Assembly (NCBI GenBank): GCA_035604475.1
Contig: DATNIJ010000099.1
Location: 1-26,640 of the forward strand
From: DASPPM01 sp035604475
Lineage (GTDB): Bacteria > Pseudomonadota > Alphaproteobacteria > JACZXZ01
Direction of reading: 5' to 3'
DNA length: 26,640 nucleotides
This document shows positions 7,891-14,494 of the stretch, in pieces (within the stretch, counting starts at the first letter, position 1; every line of letters begins with the position of its first letter). The position numbers and the translations under genes were made by a program. A model generated the notes under the pieces. The model searched no databases and was not told the DNA's origin. It worked only from the letters and a program-made list of their open reading frames with translations.

Positions 7891-8808
7891 ATGATGGATA
7901 CCGGCGTTGCGAGCCAAAAGAATGCAAGGCTGATGACCGGAGCCACCTACGCGTCCGTCGCGGTGGCCTCCCTCCTCATCTTAGCTAAGATCGGCGCCTA
8001 TCTGGTGACCGATTCGGTGGCGCTCCTCTCCACCCTCATCGATTCGCTGCTCGATGTCGCTGCCTCCGTCATCAATCTCGTGGCCGTTCGCCACGCGCTC
8101 GTGCCGGCCGACCGCGAGCACCGCTTCGGTCATGGCAAGGCGGAGGCGCTCGCCGGGCTGGGCCAGTCGGCCTTCATCGCGGGCTCCGCGGTCTTCCTCA
8201 TCTTCGAGGCCGGGCACCGGCTTATCGACGTGCAGCCGGTGCACAACGGAGCGTTCGGGATCGCGGTCATGGGGCTCTCGATCGTGGTCACCCTCGTGCT
8301 GCTGCAGTACCAGCGCTATGTCGTGCGCGCGACGCGCTCGCTCGCGATCAAGGCCGACGCGCTCCATTACTTCGGCGACCTGATGGTGAACGGCAGCGTG
8401 ATGGTGTCGCTCTTCCTCGGCCTCGAGTTCGGCTGGCACTTCCTCGATCCGCTCTTCGCCATCGCGATCGCGATCTACATCGTGGTGAGCGCCTGGCACA
8501 TCGCGCACCTGTCGCTCGATCAGCTCATGGATCGCGAGCTGCCCGACGACGCGCGCAAGCGCATCAGGGAGATCGCGCTCTCCCATTCCGGCGTGGTGAC
8601 GCTCCACGATCTGCGCACGCGCGCCTCGGGGCCGAGGCAGTTCATCCAGCTCCACCTCGAGATGAACCCGGATATCACGCTTCTGCGCGCCCACGAGATC
8701 GCCGATGCCGTCGAGGCGCATCTGCTCGAGGCCTTCCCGGACGCCGAGGTGATCATTCACGAGGACCCGGCCGGAATCGCCGAGGCGAGACCGAGCTACG
8801 TGCGCTGA
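7891..8808 (+). CDS. Cation diffusion facilitator, FieF-like zinc/iron exporter
   Basis: The 305-residue inner-membrane protein belongs to the cation diffusion facilitator family, which exports divalent metal ions in exchange for protons. The transport site is intact and of the zinc/iron type: Asp51 and Asp55 in LIDSLLDVAAS (membrane segment 2), and His159 and Asp163 in ALHYFGDLMVN (segment 5). This is the DD-HD set of E. coli FieF (D45, D49, H153, D157). The second loop site DREHRFGHGKAE (about 74-85) is also present. About six hydrophobic segments are followed by a cytoplasmic domain from about 205, with VTLHDLRTRASG and the closing HEDP. The gene starts 25 nt after pdxH and is probably co-transcribed with it. 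Metal choice between Zn, Fe and Cd cannot be fixed from sequence. Confidence 0.92.
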   Translation: MMDTGVASQKNARLMTGATYASVAVASLLILAKIGAYLVTDSVALLSTLIDSLLDVAASVINLVAVRHALVPADREHRFGHGKAEALAGLGQSAFIAGSAVFLIFEAGHRLIDVQPVHNGAFGIAVMGLSIVVTLVLLQYQRYVVRATRSLAIKADALHYFGDLMVNGSVMVSLFLGLEFGWHFLDPLFAIAIAIYIVVSAWHIAHLSLDQLMDRELPDDARKRIREIALSHSGVVTLHDLRTRASGPRQFIQLHLEMNPDITLLRAHEIADAVEAHLLEAFPDAEVIIHEDPAGIAEARPSYVR

Positions 8809-8922
8809 GCCGGGGCGCGCCGCCGCGCGCCCGGCCGGAAGCCGTTTGATCCATCGCAATTCGCCTCCTTCCTTCCCGTGGTAGTGTCGCGATTCGGAAG
8901 TTCGTCCCACCCGGAGATAACC

Positions 8923-9011
8923 GTCATTGCGAGCGCAGCGAAGCAATCCAGCGGGCGTGGTGAGAAGCTCTCACTGGATTGCTTCGTTGCCCTTCGGGCG
9001 CCTCGCATGAC
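8923..9011. repeat. Palindromic intergenic repeat (REP-like)
   Basis: GTCATTGCGAG (8923-8933) pairs with CTCGCATGAC (9002-9011) and AAGCAATCCAG (8941-8951) pairs perfectly with CTGGATTGCTT (8974-8984). The result is a long imperfect cruciform between the cation pump gene and the kinase gene. The sequence GTCATTGCGAGCGCAGCGAA is, from general knowledge, typical of dispersed palindromic repeats in alphaproteobacterial genomes. A transcript end for pdxH and the pump gene here is inferred. Confidence 0.75.
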
Positions 9012-9040
9012 AAGTGTTTTCCTGATGTGGTGAATCTCAC

Positions 9041-10660
9041 GTGACCGAGAGCGGGCGTACCGAGCGAGTGAGGGCGATGGGTGTCGCGAGCCACGTCGTC
9101 GAGGATCAGAGGGAGGTGATCGCCTTTCTCTGCGATCCGCGCACGCATGGCGGTGCCGCGGTCGAGCGCATCGATACCCACGGCGCCGTCGTGTCGCTCG
9201 CCGGCGAGCGGGCCTACAAGCTCAAGCGCGCCGTCAAGTTTCCCTACATGGACTTCTCGACCTTGGCGCTGCGCCGACGCGCGTGCGAGGCCGAGCTCGC
9301 CCTCAATCGGCGCACGGCGCCCTCGCTCTATCTCGCCGCGACGCCGATCACGCGTGCTGCCGCGGGGGCGCTCGAGTTGGGCGGCCAGGGCCGGGTCGTC
9401 GACTGGGTCGTCGTCATGCGCCGGTTCGACCAGGAGGCGCTCTTCGATCGTCTCGCGGAGCGCGGCGCTCTCGATCCTGCGCTCATGACGTCCCTCGCCG
9501 ATGCCGTGCTGGACCTTCACGCGGCCGCCGAGCGGCGCCACGAGCATGGCGGGGCGGCGGGCATCGCCCGGGTGATCGCGGGCAACGATGCCGAGCTCGG
9601 CGGGTCGGGAGGCGGGTGCTTCGAGGCGAGCAAAGTCGTTCGCCTCAAGGCCGAGAGCGAGGCAGCGCTGCGCCGCCTTCGCCCGTTGCTCGAGGCACGG
9701 CGGATGGCCGGGCTCGTGCGCCACTGCCACGGCGATCTCCATTTGCGCAACATCTGCCTATTCGAAGGGCGGCCGACGCTTTTCGACGCCATCGAGTTCA
9801 ACGACCAGATCGCCTGCATCGACGTGCTCTACGATCTCGCCTTCCTCCTCATGGACCTCGACAAGCGCCGGCTCGGCCCGCTCGGCAATCTCGTCTTCAA
9901 CCGCTATCTCTCCGAGGGTGCTCGGCGAGGAGCACTTGGCGAGCTTTCCGGCCTCGCGGCCCTCCCGCTCTTTCTCTCGTGCCGCGCGGCCGTGCGCGCG
10001 CAGGTGGGAGCTGCGGCGGCGGTGGCTCAGCCGGAAGCGGCGCGCGCGCGCCGCATGACCGAGGAGGCGGGTGCCTATCTCGATCTGGCACTCGGCTATC
10101 TCGCTCCGCCTGCGCCCGTGCTGGTGGCGCTCGGCGGGCTTTCGGGCAGCGGCAAGTCGACGCTCGCGCAGGCACTCGCACCGGCACTCGGCGCCGTGCC
10201 GGGAGCGGTCGTGCTGCGCAGCGACGTGATCCGGAAGCACATCCTTGGGCGCGAGGCACTAGCCCGCCTCGGTCCTGAGGGATACACGGCCGAATTGACG
10301 GCGCGCGTCTACCAGACGATCCGCGAGCGTGCGCGCGCAGCACTTTCCGCCGGCCACGCGGCCGTTGCCGATGCCGTGCACGGCAGGCTCGAGGAGCGCG
10401 CGGCGATCGAGGCGGTGGCGCGCGAGGCGGGGGTCGCGTTCCGCCCACTCTGGCTCGAGGCGCCGGCCGAGGTACTCGAGGCGCGCGTGCGCGAGCGCAG
10501 CGGCGATGCCTCCGATGCCTCGGTCGAGGTGCTGCGCGGACAGCTCGGCTTGGCACTCGGCGACATTGTCTGGCCGAAACTCGAGGTCTCGGGCACAATC
10601 GAGACAGCACTCGCCCAGGCGCGCGGGCTCCTCGGCTTAGCTGCCGGCGCAAGCCATTGA
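9041..10660 (+). CDS. Fused phosphotransferase-like and P-loop kinase protein
   Basis: The 539-residue protein has two parts. Residues about 15-350 resemble the aminoglycoside-phosphotransferase/protein-kinase-like fold: KLKRAVKFPYMDFSTL near 61-75 (nucleotide lysine region), the Brenner motif HGDLHLRN at 230-237, and DAIEFND at 249-255 in place of the metal-binding DFD. Residues about 358-530 form a P-loop ATPase with Walker A GGLSGSGKST (365-374) and SDVIRKH (394-400), as in small nucleoside/gluconate-type kinases. This fusion is a recognised but poorly characterised family, and the substrate is unknown. The start is uncertain: GTG at 9041 is listed, but ATG at 9077, with a GTGAGGG upstream, may be the true one. 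The stop codon overlaps the FNR-like box of the next gene. Confidence 0.85.
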   Translation: MTESGRTERVRAMGVASHVVEDQREVIAFLCDPRTHGGAAVERIDTHGAVVSLAGERAYKLKRAVKFPYMDFSTLALRRRACEAELALNRRTAPSLYLAATPITRAAAGALELGGQGRVVDWVVVMRRFDQEALFDRLAERGALDPALMTSLADAVLDLHAAAERRHEHGGAAGIARVIAGNDAELGGSGGGCFEASKVVRLKAESEAALRRLRPLLEARRMAGLVRHCHGDLHLRNICLFEGRPTLFDAIEFNDQIACIDVLYDLAFLLMDLDKRRLGPLGNLVFNRYLSEGARRGALGELSGLAALPLFLSCRAAVRAQVGAAAAVAQPEAARARRMTEEAGAYLDLALGYLAPPAPVLVALGGLSGSGKSTLAQALAPALGAVPGAVVLRSDVIRKHILGREALARLGPEGYTAELTARVYQTIRERARAALSAGHAAVADAVHGRLEERAAIEAVAREAGVAFRPLWLEAPAEVLEARVRERSGDASDASVEVLRGQLGLALGDIVWPKLEVSGTIETALAQARGLLGLAAGASH

Positions 10661-10698
10661 CATAGATCACGGCAGGGGCCCGTCCCCGACGTTAGCCT
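10657..10698 (+). promoter_or_regulatory. FNR/FixK-type box with class II promoter geometry
   Basis: TTGACATAGATCAC (10657-10670) matches the FNR/FixK consensus TTGAY-N4-RTCAA at 9 of 10 defined positions. It is followed after 22 nt by TAGCCT (10693-10698) as -10 element. The box centre would be at -41.5 for a start near 10705, the geometry of class II FNR-activated promoters. The box overlaps the stop codon of the kinase gene, and the stress-protein ATG is about 33 nt past the predicted start. Confidence 0.6.
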
Positions 10699-10737
10699 CC
10701 CTCGACCCCCATGACGGCGAAAGAAGCGGAGGAAGAA

Positions 10738-11586
10738 ATGCCTATCAAGAGCATCCTGGTGCCCCTCACAGGCCACGAAAAGGGCGAGGGTGCCCTCGTG
10801 GCGGCATTGGCGCTTGCGCGCCGCCTCGGCGCCTATACCGATCTCCTGCACGTGAAGCCGGACCCGCGCGAGGCCGTCCCGCTCATCGCCGAAGGGACCT
10901 CCGGCTCCGTCATCTCGCAAATCATCGACCTTGCCGAGAGGGAGGCGAATACCCGGGCGGCGGATGCCCAGCGCCTGTTCGATGCGGCGGTCAAGAAGGC
11001 GAATGTCGTCGGCGCGGGTGCGGGCGCCTCTGCGGGCTTCCGTACCGTGATCGGGCGCGGGCCCGACGAGGTGTCGCGCGCCGCGCGCGTGCGTGACCTC
11101 GTCGCGATGATCCGCGTGCCCGACGACCGGGACATCGATTGGCGCCTTACCCTCGAGGCGGCCCTCATGGAAGGCGGGCGGCCCATTCTCCTGCTTCCCA
11201 TGGAGCCAAGCAGCTTCGGCAAGGCGGTGGCGATCGCGTGGAACGGCAGTGCGGAAGCGGCACGCGCGGCGAGTGGCGCATTGCCGTTCCTGGCCCAGGC
11301 GGAGCGCGTGTTGCTGCTCGAGGGCGTCAAGGAGAGGCCGATCGAGCCGAGCCTCGACGATCTCGCCGAATGGCTCGGCCATCATGGCATCAAGGGGGAG
11401 ACGAAGCGTGTCCGACTCAAGGGCTGGCCCGTCGGCGCCGGGCTCGTGGACGAGGCCGCGGCGGCAGGTGCCGATCTCGTGGTGATGGGCGGGTACGGCC
11501 ACAGCCGGGTGCGCGAGAACATCTTCGGGGGTGCGACGCGCGGCGTGCTGAACGCGGCAAAGCTGCCCGTCCTCATCGCGCACTGA
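10738..11586 (+). CDS. Tandem-domain universal stress protein
   Basis: The 282-residue protein consists of two UspA-type domains. The first (MPIKSILVPL onward, to about residue 150) keeps the fold signature but lacks the G-x2-G-x9-G(S/T) nucleotide loop. The second (from about AVAIAWNGS near 163) has a complete loop in GGYGHSRVRENIFGGATRGVL (about 251-271), so it should bind ATP. The start at 10738 was preferred to the ATG at 10711 because a GGAGGAAGAA ribosome site lies directly before it. Universal stress proteins are often induced by low oxygen or stasis in proteobacteria, which agrees with the FNR-like promoter in front. It is probably a single-gene unit, since the following gene seems to have its own promoter. 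Confidence 0.92.
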   Translation: MPIKSILVPLTGHEKGEGALVAALALARRLGAYTDLLHVKPDPREAVPLIAEGTSGSVISQIIDLAEREANTRAADAQRLFDAAVKKANVVGAGAGASAGFRTVIGRGPDEVSRAARVRDLVAMIRVPDDRDIDWRLTLEAALMEGGRPILLLPMEPSSFGKAVAIAWNGSAEAARAASGALPFLAQAERVLLLEGVKERPIEPSLDDLAEWLGHHGIKGETKRVRLKGWPVGAGLVDEAAAAGADLVVMGGYGHSRVRENIFGGATRGVLNAAKLPVLIAH

Positions 11587-11645
11587 GCTGCCCTCGCCGG
11601 GCGGAAGCTCGCCGCCATGACGCTGGCGTCGTCCGTGGATTAGGC

Positions 11646-11651
11646 TAGACT
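11646..11651 (+). promoter_or_regulatory. -10 element suggesting a leaderless mRNA
   Basis: TAGACT in the context GGCTAGACT ends 7 nt before the ATG at 11659, so transcription would begin at or next to the start codon. There is no Shine-Dalgarno sequence in the preceding bases. The -35 region is weak (CTGGCG at 17-nt spacing). Confidence 0.4.
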
Positions 11652-11658
11652 GCGCGCC

Positions 11659-12402
11659 ATGTCTCTGCGGACAGCCAAGACCGTGGTGCTTACCGGTGCC
11701 AGCCGGGGCATCGGGCATGCCACCGTCAAGCGCTTCTCGGACGAGGGCTGGCGCATCATCACCTGCAGCCGCGAGGAGATACCCCCCGAGTGCAAGCGTG
11801 ATCCCAACTGGACCCACCATGTGGTGACGGATTTGGCACTCCCTGCCAGTGCCGGGGCCTTCATCGCGGAGGCGCTGGACCTGCTCGACGGCAAGCCGCT
11901 CCATGCCCTTGTCAACAACGCCGCCGTGTCGCCCAAGGCGCCGTTCAAGGAGCGGCTCGGCTGTCTCAACGGCGATCTCGACGAATGGCGGCGGGTGTTC
12001 GAGCTTAACTTCTTCGCCCCGCTCGAGCTCTCGCGCGGCTTGGCACCGGCGCTGGCCAAGGGCAAGGCGAGCATCGTCAACATCACCTCGATCGCCGGGC
12101 ACGCGATCCATCCCTTCGCAGGCTCCGCCTATTCGACCTCGAAGGCGGCCCTTTGGGCGCTCACGCGCGAGATGGCGGTCGAGTTCGCCGAGCTCGGCGT
12201 GCGCGTCAATGCGGTGGCCCCCGGCGAGATCGAGACTGCGATGGTCGGGCCCGAGTACGACAGCCTCATCCCGCGCATCCCGCTCCATCGCCTCGGCACG
12301 CCCGAGGAAGTGGCGGGGGTCGTCTACCAGCTCTGCGCGCTCGACTTCGGCTACGTCACCGGCACCGAGATCTTCATCACCGGCGGGCAGCACTTGCTCT
12401 GA
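11659..12402 (+). CDS. Short-chain dehydrogenase/reductase
   Basis: The 247-residue protein is a classical short-chain dehydrogenase, an NAD(P)-dependent oxidoreductase of unknown substrate. The cofactor motif TGASRGIG covers residues 12-19 and the NNAA motif 86-89. The catalytic set is Asn117 (ELNFFAP), Ser144 (NITSIAG), Tyr158 and Lys162 (AYSTSKAAL). The VNAVAPGEIETAM segment and the closing YVTGTEIFITGGQ are typical. The nearest analogues by look are 3-oxoacyl-ACP-reductase-like enzymes, but nothing in the neighbourhood points to lipid synthesis. The ATG at 11659 has no ribosome site, and a leaderless start is possible (see the -10 element). A terminator hairpin lies 37 nt after its stop, although its U-run serves the opposite strand. 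Confidence 0.93.
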   Translation: MSLRTAKTVVLTGASRGIGHATVKRFSDEGWRIITCSREEIPPECKRDPNWTHHVVTDLALPASAGAFIAEALDLLDGKPLHALVNNAAVSPKAPFKERLGCLNGDLDEWRRVFELNFFAPLELSRGLAPALAKGKASIVNITSIAGHAIHPFAGSAYSTSKAALWALTREMAVEFAELGVRVNAVAPGEIETAMVGPEYDSLIPRIPLHRLGTPEEVAGVVYQLCALDFGYVTGTEIFITGGQHLL

Positions 12403-12429
12403 CGCTCGGATTTCGGATGCGAGAAACCT

Positions 12430-12460
12430 AAAATGAAAATGGCGCAATTGCTTGCGCCAT
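12430..12460 (-). terminator. Intrinsic terminator of the PadR-like gene
   Basis: A perfect 9-bp stem ATGGCGCAA/TTGCGCCAT with a 4-nt loop (12439-12460) is followed on the minus strand by TTTCATTTTAG, the layout of a rho-independent terminator. It lies 37 nt past the stop at 12497. The plus strand has no U-run, so it ends transcription mainly from the right, although it may also slow transcription from the dehydrogenase side. Confidence 0.8.
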
Positions 12461-12496
12461 CGGCCGGCTCGTCGGTGATTTGTCGTCTCTCCCCCG

Positions 12497-13033
12497 TCAG
12501 CCGAGCGCTGACTTCCGATCCTCGAACCATCCCTTGCGCGCTTCCAGCTGGGCGATGTCGTGAGCGAGCCAATCGGCCAGGAGCCCGTCGGGCTGGCCCG
12601 CGCGCAAGTCCTTGAGGCGGTTGATTTCTCCCTCGGTTGACTCGATCAGGAGGTCGAGCTGCTCACGCTTCTCGTCCGCGCCGAGAAGATGGAAAAAGCG
12701 CATCTTGAGCGCCACGACGAGCTTGTTGAGGTCGTCGACGGGGGAGCGCACGCGGCTCTTGAGCAGGGTGGCGAGCTCGCCGCGGCCCGACTCGGTGATG
12801 CGCAAGAGCGCGTTGTCGGCGATGTCGCCGCCTGCCACGGGCTCGACCAGGCCCTCCAGGCGCAGGAGCTCGATCGAGGTGCCGAGAATGTCGAGGGAAG
12901 GACCCATGACGCGGCTCGCGAAGTGACGCACCGCCGCCGCGAGCTCGCCGTAGCGCTCTGGGCGCTCGCTGAGCATGCCGAGTGCTGCAAGCCGGATCGC
13001 CTCGGTGGGGATGAGCGTCTTGTCGCGATACAT
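12497..13033 (-). CDS. PadR-like winged-helix transcriptional regulator
   Basis: The 178-residue protein has the layout of PadR-family repressors: an N-terminal winged helix at about 8-95 (TEAIRLAALGMLSERPERYGEL, then LLRLEGLVEP, then LLRITESGRGELATLL) and a charged, helical C-terminal part of about 80 residues (RVRSPVDDLNKLVVALKMRF and onward). The latter would form the coiled-coil dimerisation region. The assignment rests on arrangement and motif feel, not on a decisive motif. The start at 13033 was chosen over a GTG at 13090 because a strong promoter (13061-13089) lies between them. The gene is downstream of hemA on the same strand but has its own promoter and terminator. The effector and targets are unknown. 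The palindrome at the hemA promoter is one candidate site. Confidence 0.75.
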   Translation of the reverse strand: MYRDKTLIPTEAIRLAALGMLSERPERYGELAAAVRHFASRVMGPSLDILGTSIELLRLEGLVEPVAGGDIADNALLRITESGRGELATLLKSRVRSPVDDLNKLVVALKMRFFHLLGADEKREQLDLLIESTEGEINRLKDLRAGQPDGLLADWLAHDIAQLEARKGWFEDRKSALG

Positions 13034-13060
13034 GAGTTGAAACCCCCGCGCGCACCTGAA

Positions 13061-13089
13061 GATATAGTGCCGGGAGGAGGCGATGTCCA
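13061..13089 (-). promoter_or_regulatory. Promoter of the PadR-like gene
   Basis: TGGACA (13089-13084) and TATATC (13066-13061) are separated by 17 nt on the minus strand, with 5 of 6 and 4 of 6 consensus matches. The start would be near 13054, about 20 nt before the ATG at 13033, which supports that start codon. Confidence 0.55.
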
Positions 13090-13121
13090 CAAGTGAAAGC
13101 GCCGGCCGGCGGCGCGCCCGC

Positions 13122-14336
13122 TCAGGCCGCGCGCCTCAATCCGAGGCGCTGCCAGACATCGAGGAGTGCGGCCAAGAGCCGGTCCATGTGCGCATCCGTA
13201 TGAAGGGGCGAGGGCGTCAAGCGCAAGCGCTCGCTCCCGCGCGGGACGGTCGGGTAGTTGATCGGCTGCACATAGATGCCGTGGCGCTCGAGGAGCGCGT
13301 CGCACGCCGCCTTGCAGAGGCGCGCATCGCCGACCACGACCGGCACGATGTGGCTCTCCGTCCGCATGACGGGCAGCCCGGCCTCGGCCAGGCGGCGCTT
13401 CAAGCTGGCCACGCGCTCCTGGTGCCGCGCGCGCTCGAGCTCGCTTGCCCTGAGGTGCCGCACGCTGGCGAAGGCACCCGCCGCGATGTGCGGCGGCAGT
13501 GCCGTCGTGAAGATGAAGCCCGCCGCGTAGCTGCGCACGGCATCCACGAGGGCGGCCGAGGCCGCGATGTAGCCGCCCATGACCCCGAAGGCCTTGGCGA
13601 GGGTGCCCTCGATAACGGACAGGCGATGCGCCTGGCCGTCCCGCTCGGATACTCCCCCGCCGTGCTTGCCGTAAAGCCCGACGGCGTGCACCTCGTCGAG
13701 GTAGGTGAGCGCCCCGTGGCGCTCCGCGACCGCGCAAAGCTCGGCGATAGGTGCAATGTCGCCGTCCATCGAGTAGACGCTCTCGAAGGCGACGAGCTTG
13801 GGCAAGGCGGGATCGACCGTGCCGAGCAGGCGCTCCAGGTCCGCAGGGTCGTTGTGCTTGAAGATGCGCTTCTCGGCGCCGCTGTGGCGGATGCCCTCGA
13901 TCATGGAGGCGTGGTTGAGCGCGTCGGAAAAAACGATGCAGCCCGGCAGCAGGCGGGCGAGGGCCGAGAGCGTCGCCTCATTCGAAATGTAGCCCGAGGT
14001 GAAGAGGAGGGCCGCCTCCTTGCCGTGCAGCTCGGCGAGCTCGCGCTCGAGCAGCACGTGGGCGTGGTTGGTGCCCGAGATGTTGCGCGTGCCGCCGGCA
14101 CCGGCACCCGAGCGCTCGAGCGCCTCCCTCATCGCCTGCAGCACCGCGGGGTGCTGGCCCATGCCGAGATAGTCGTTGCTGCACCACACCACGACCTCGT
14201 GCGTGCGGCCGTCGCTGCCGTGGTGGATTGCGCTCGGGAAGGCGCCGGAGCGGCGCTCAAGGTCGGCGAAGACGCGATAGCGCCCTTCGGTCTGCAGCTT
14301 CGCGAGCGCTTCGCGAAAGCGCCGTTCGTAGTCCAT
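13122..14336 (-). CDS. hemA: 5-aminolevulinate synthase
   Basis: The 404-residue protein is the C4-pathway 5-aminolevulinate synthase, which condenses glycine with succinyl-CoA in the first step of tetrapyrrole synthesis. It matches the Rhodobacter enzyme closely along its length: EGRYRVFADLERR near 17-29, WCSNDYLGMGQHP (51-63), the glycine-rich SGAGAGGTRNISGT (76-89), NHASMIEGIRHSG (141-153), and FESVYSMDGD (184-193). The catalytic residues are Asp214 in YLDEVHAVG and the PLP lysine Lys248 in EGTLAKAFGV, at the same numbers as in R. capsulatus. The ATG at 14336 (MDYERRF) agrees with known N-termini and has GGGGAGGG about 6 nt upstream. An FNR-type promoter and a palindromic operator candidate lie in the 158-nt gap before it. 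PLP would come from the pathway served by pdxH. Confidence 0.97.
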   Translation of the reverse strand: MDYERRFREALAKLQTEGRYRVFADLERRSGAFPSAIHHGSDGRTHEVVVWCSNDYLGMGQHPAVLQAMREALERSGAGAGGTRNISGTNHAHVLLERELAELHGKEAALLFTSGYISNEATLSALARLLPGCIVFSDALNHASMIEGIRHSGAEKRIFKHNDPADLERLLGTVDPALPKLVAFESVYSMDGDIAPIAELCAVAERHGALTYLDEVHAVGLYGKHGGGVSERDGQAHRLSVIEGTLAKAFGVMGGYIAASAALVDAVRSYAAGFIFTTALPPHIAAGAFASVRHLRASELERARHQERVASLKRRLAEAGLPVMRTESHIVPVVVGDARLCKAACDALLERHGIYVQPINYPTVPRGSERLRLTPSPLHTDAHMDRLLAALLDVWQRLGLRRAA

Positions 14337-14414
14337 CATCACCCTCCCCACGCGGGAATAGAAAGCGCGGTCTCCTCTTTTTGCTGCTTAACCCCGATCG
14401 TCGCAAGCGAAAAT

Positions 14415-14429
14415 GTGTCAATTTGACAC
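14415..14429. promoter_or_regulatory. Perfect 15-bp palindrome, operator candidate at the hemA start site
   Basis: GTGTCAATTTGACAC has 7-bp perfect arms around one central base. Relative to the start predicted from the FNR-type promoter (near 14434) it spans about +6 to +20, a position where a bound repressor would block initiation. The regulator is unknown. Confidence 0.5.
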
Positions 14430-14440
14430 GTCGCGGCAAA

Positions 14441-14482
14441 AAGCTAGCCGTTCTCCGCGCGGGGCGATTTGATCTATGTCAG
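14441..14482 (-). promoter_or_regulatory. FNR/FixK-type box and -10 element of hemA
   Basis: On the minus strand CTGACATAGATCAA (14482-14469) matches TTGAY-N4-RTCAA at 9 of 10 positions, and TAGCTT (14446-14441) follows after 22 nt. Box centre to predicted start is 41.5 nt, as in class II FNR promoters. Core and spacing are the same as in front of the stress-protein gene at 10738. In Rhodobacter, hemA is known to respond to FnrL. Confidence 0.65.
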
Positions 14483-14494
14483 TTCCGGCAGCCC

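Noticed and set aside
10309..12447. Very long minus-strand frame opposite the stress-protein and dehydrogenase genes
   Set aside because: High GC leaves few stops. The translation is His/Arg/Glu-rich without motifs, while the opposite strand has clear families.
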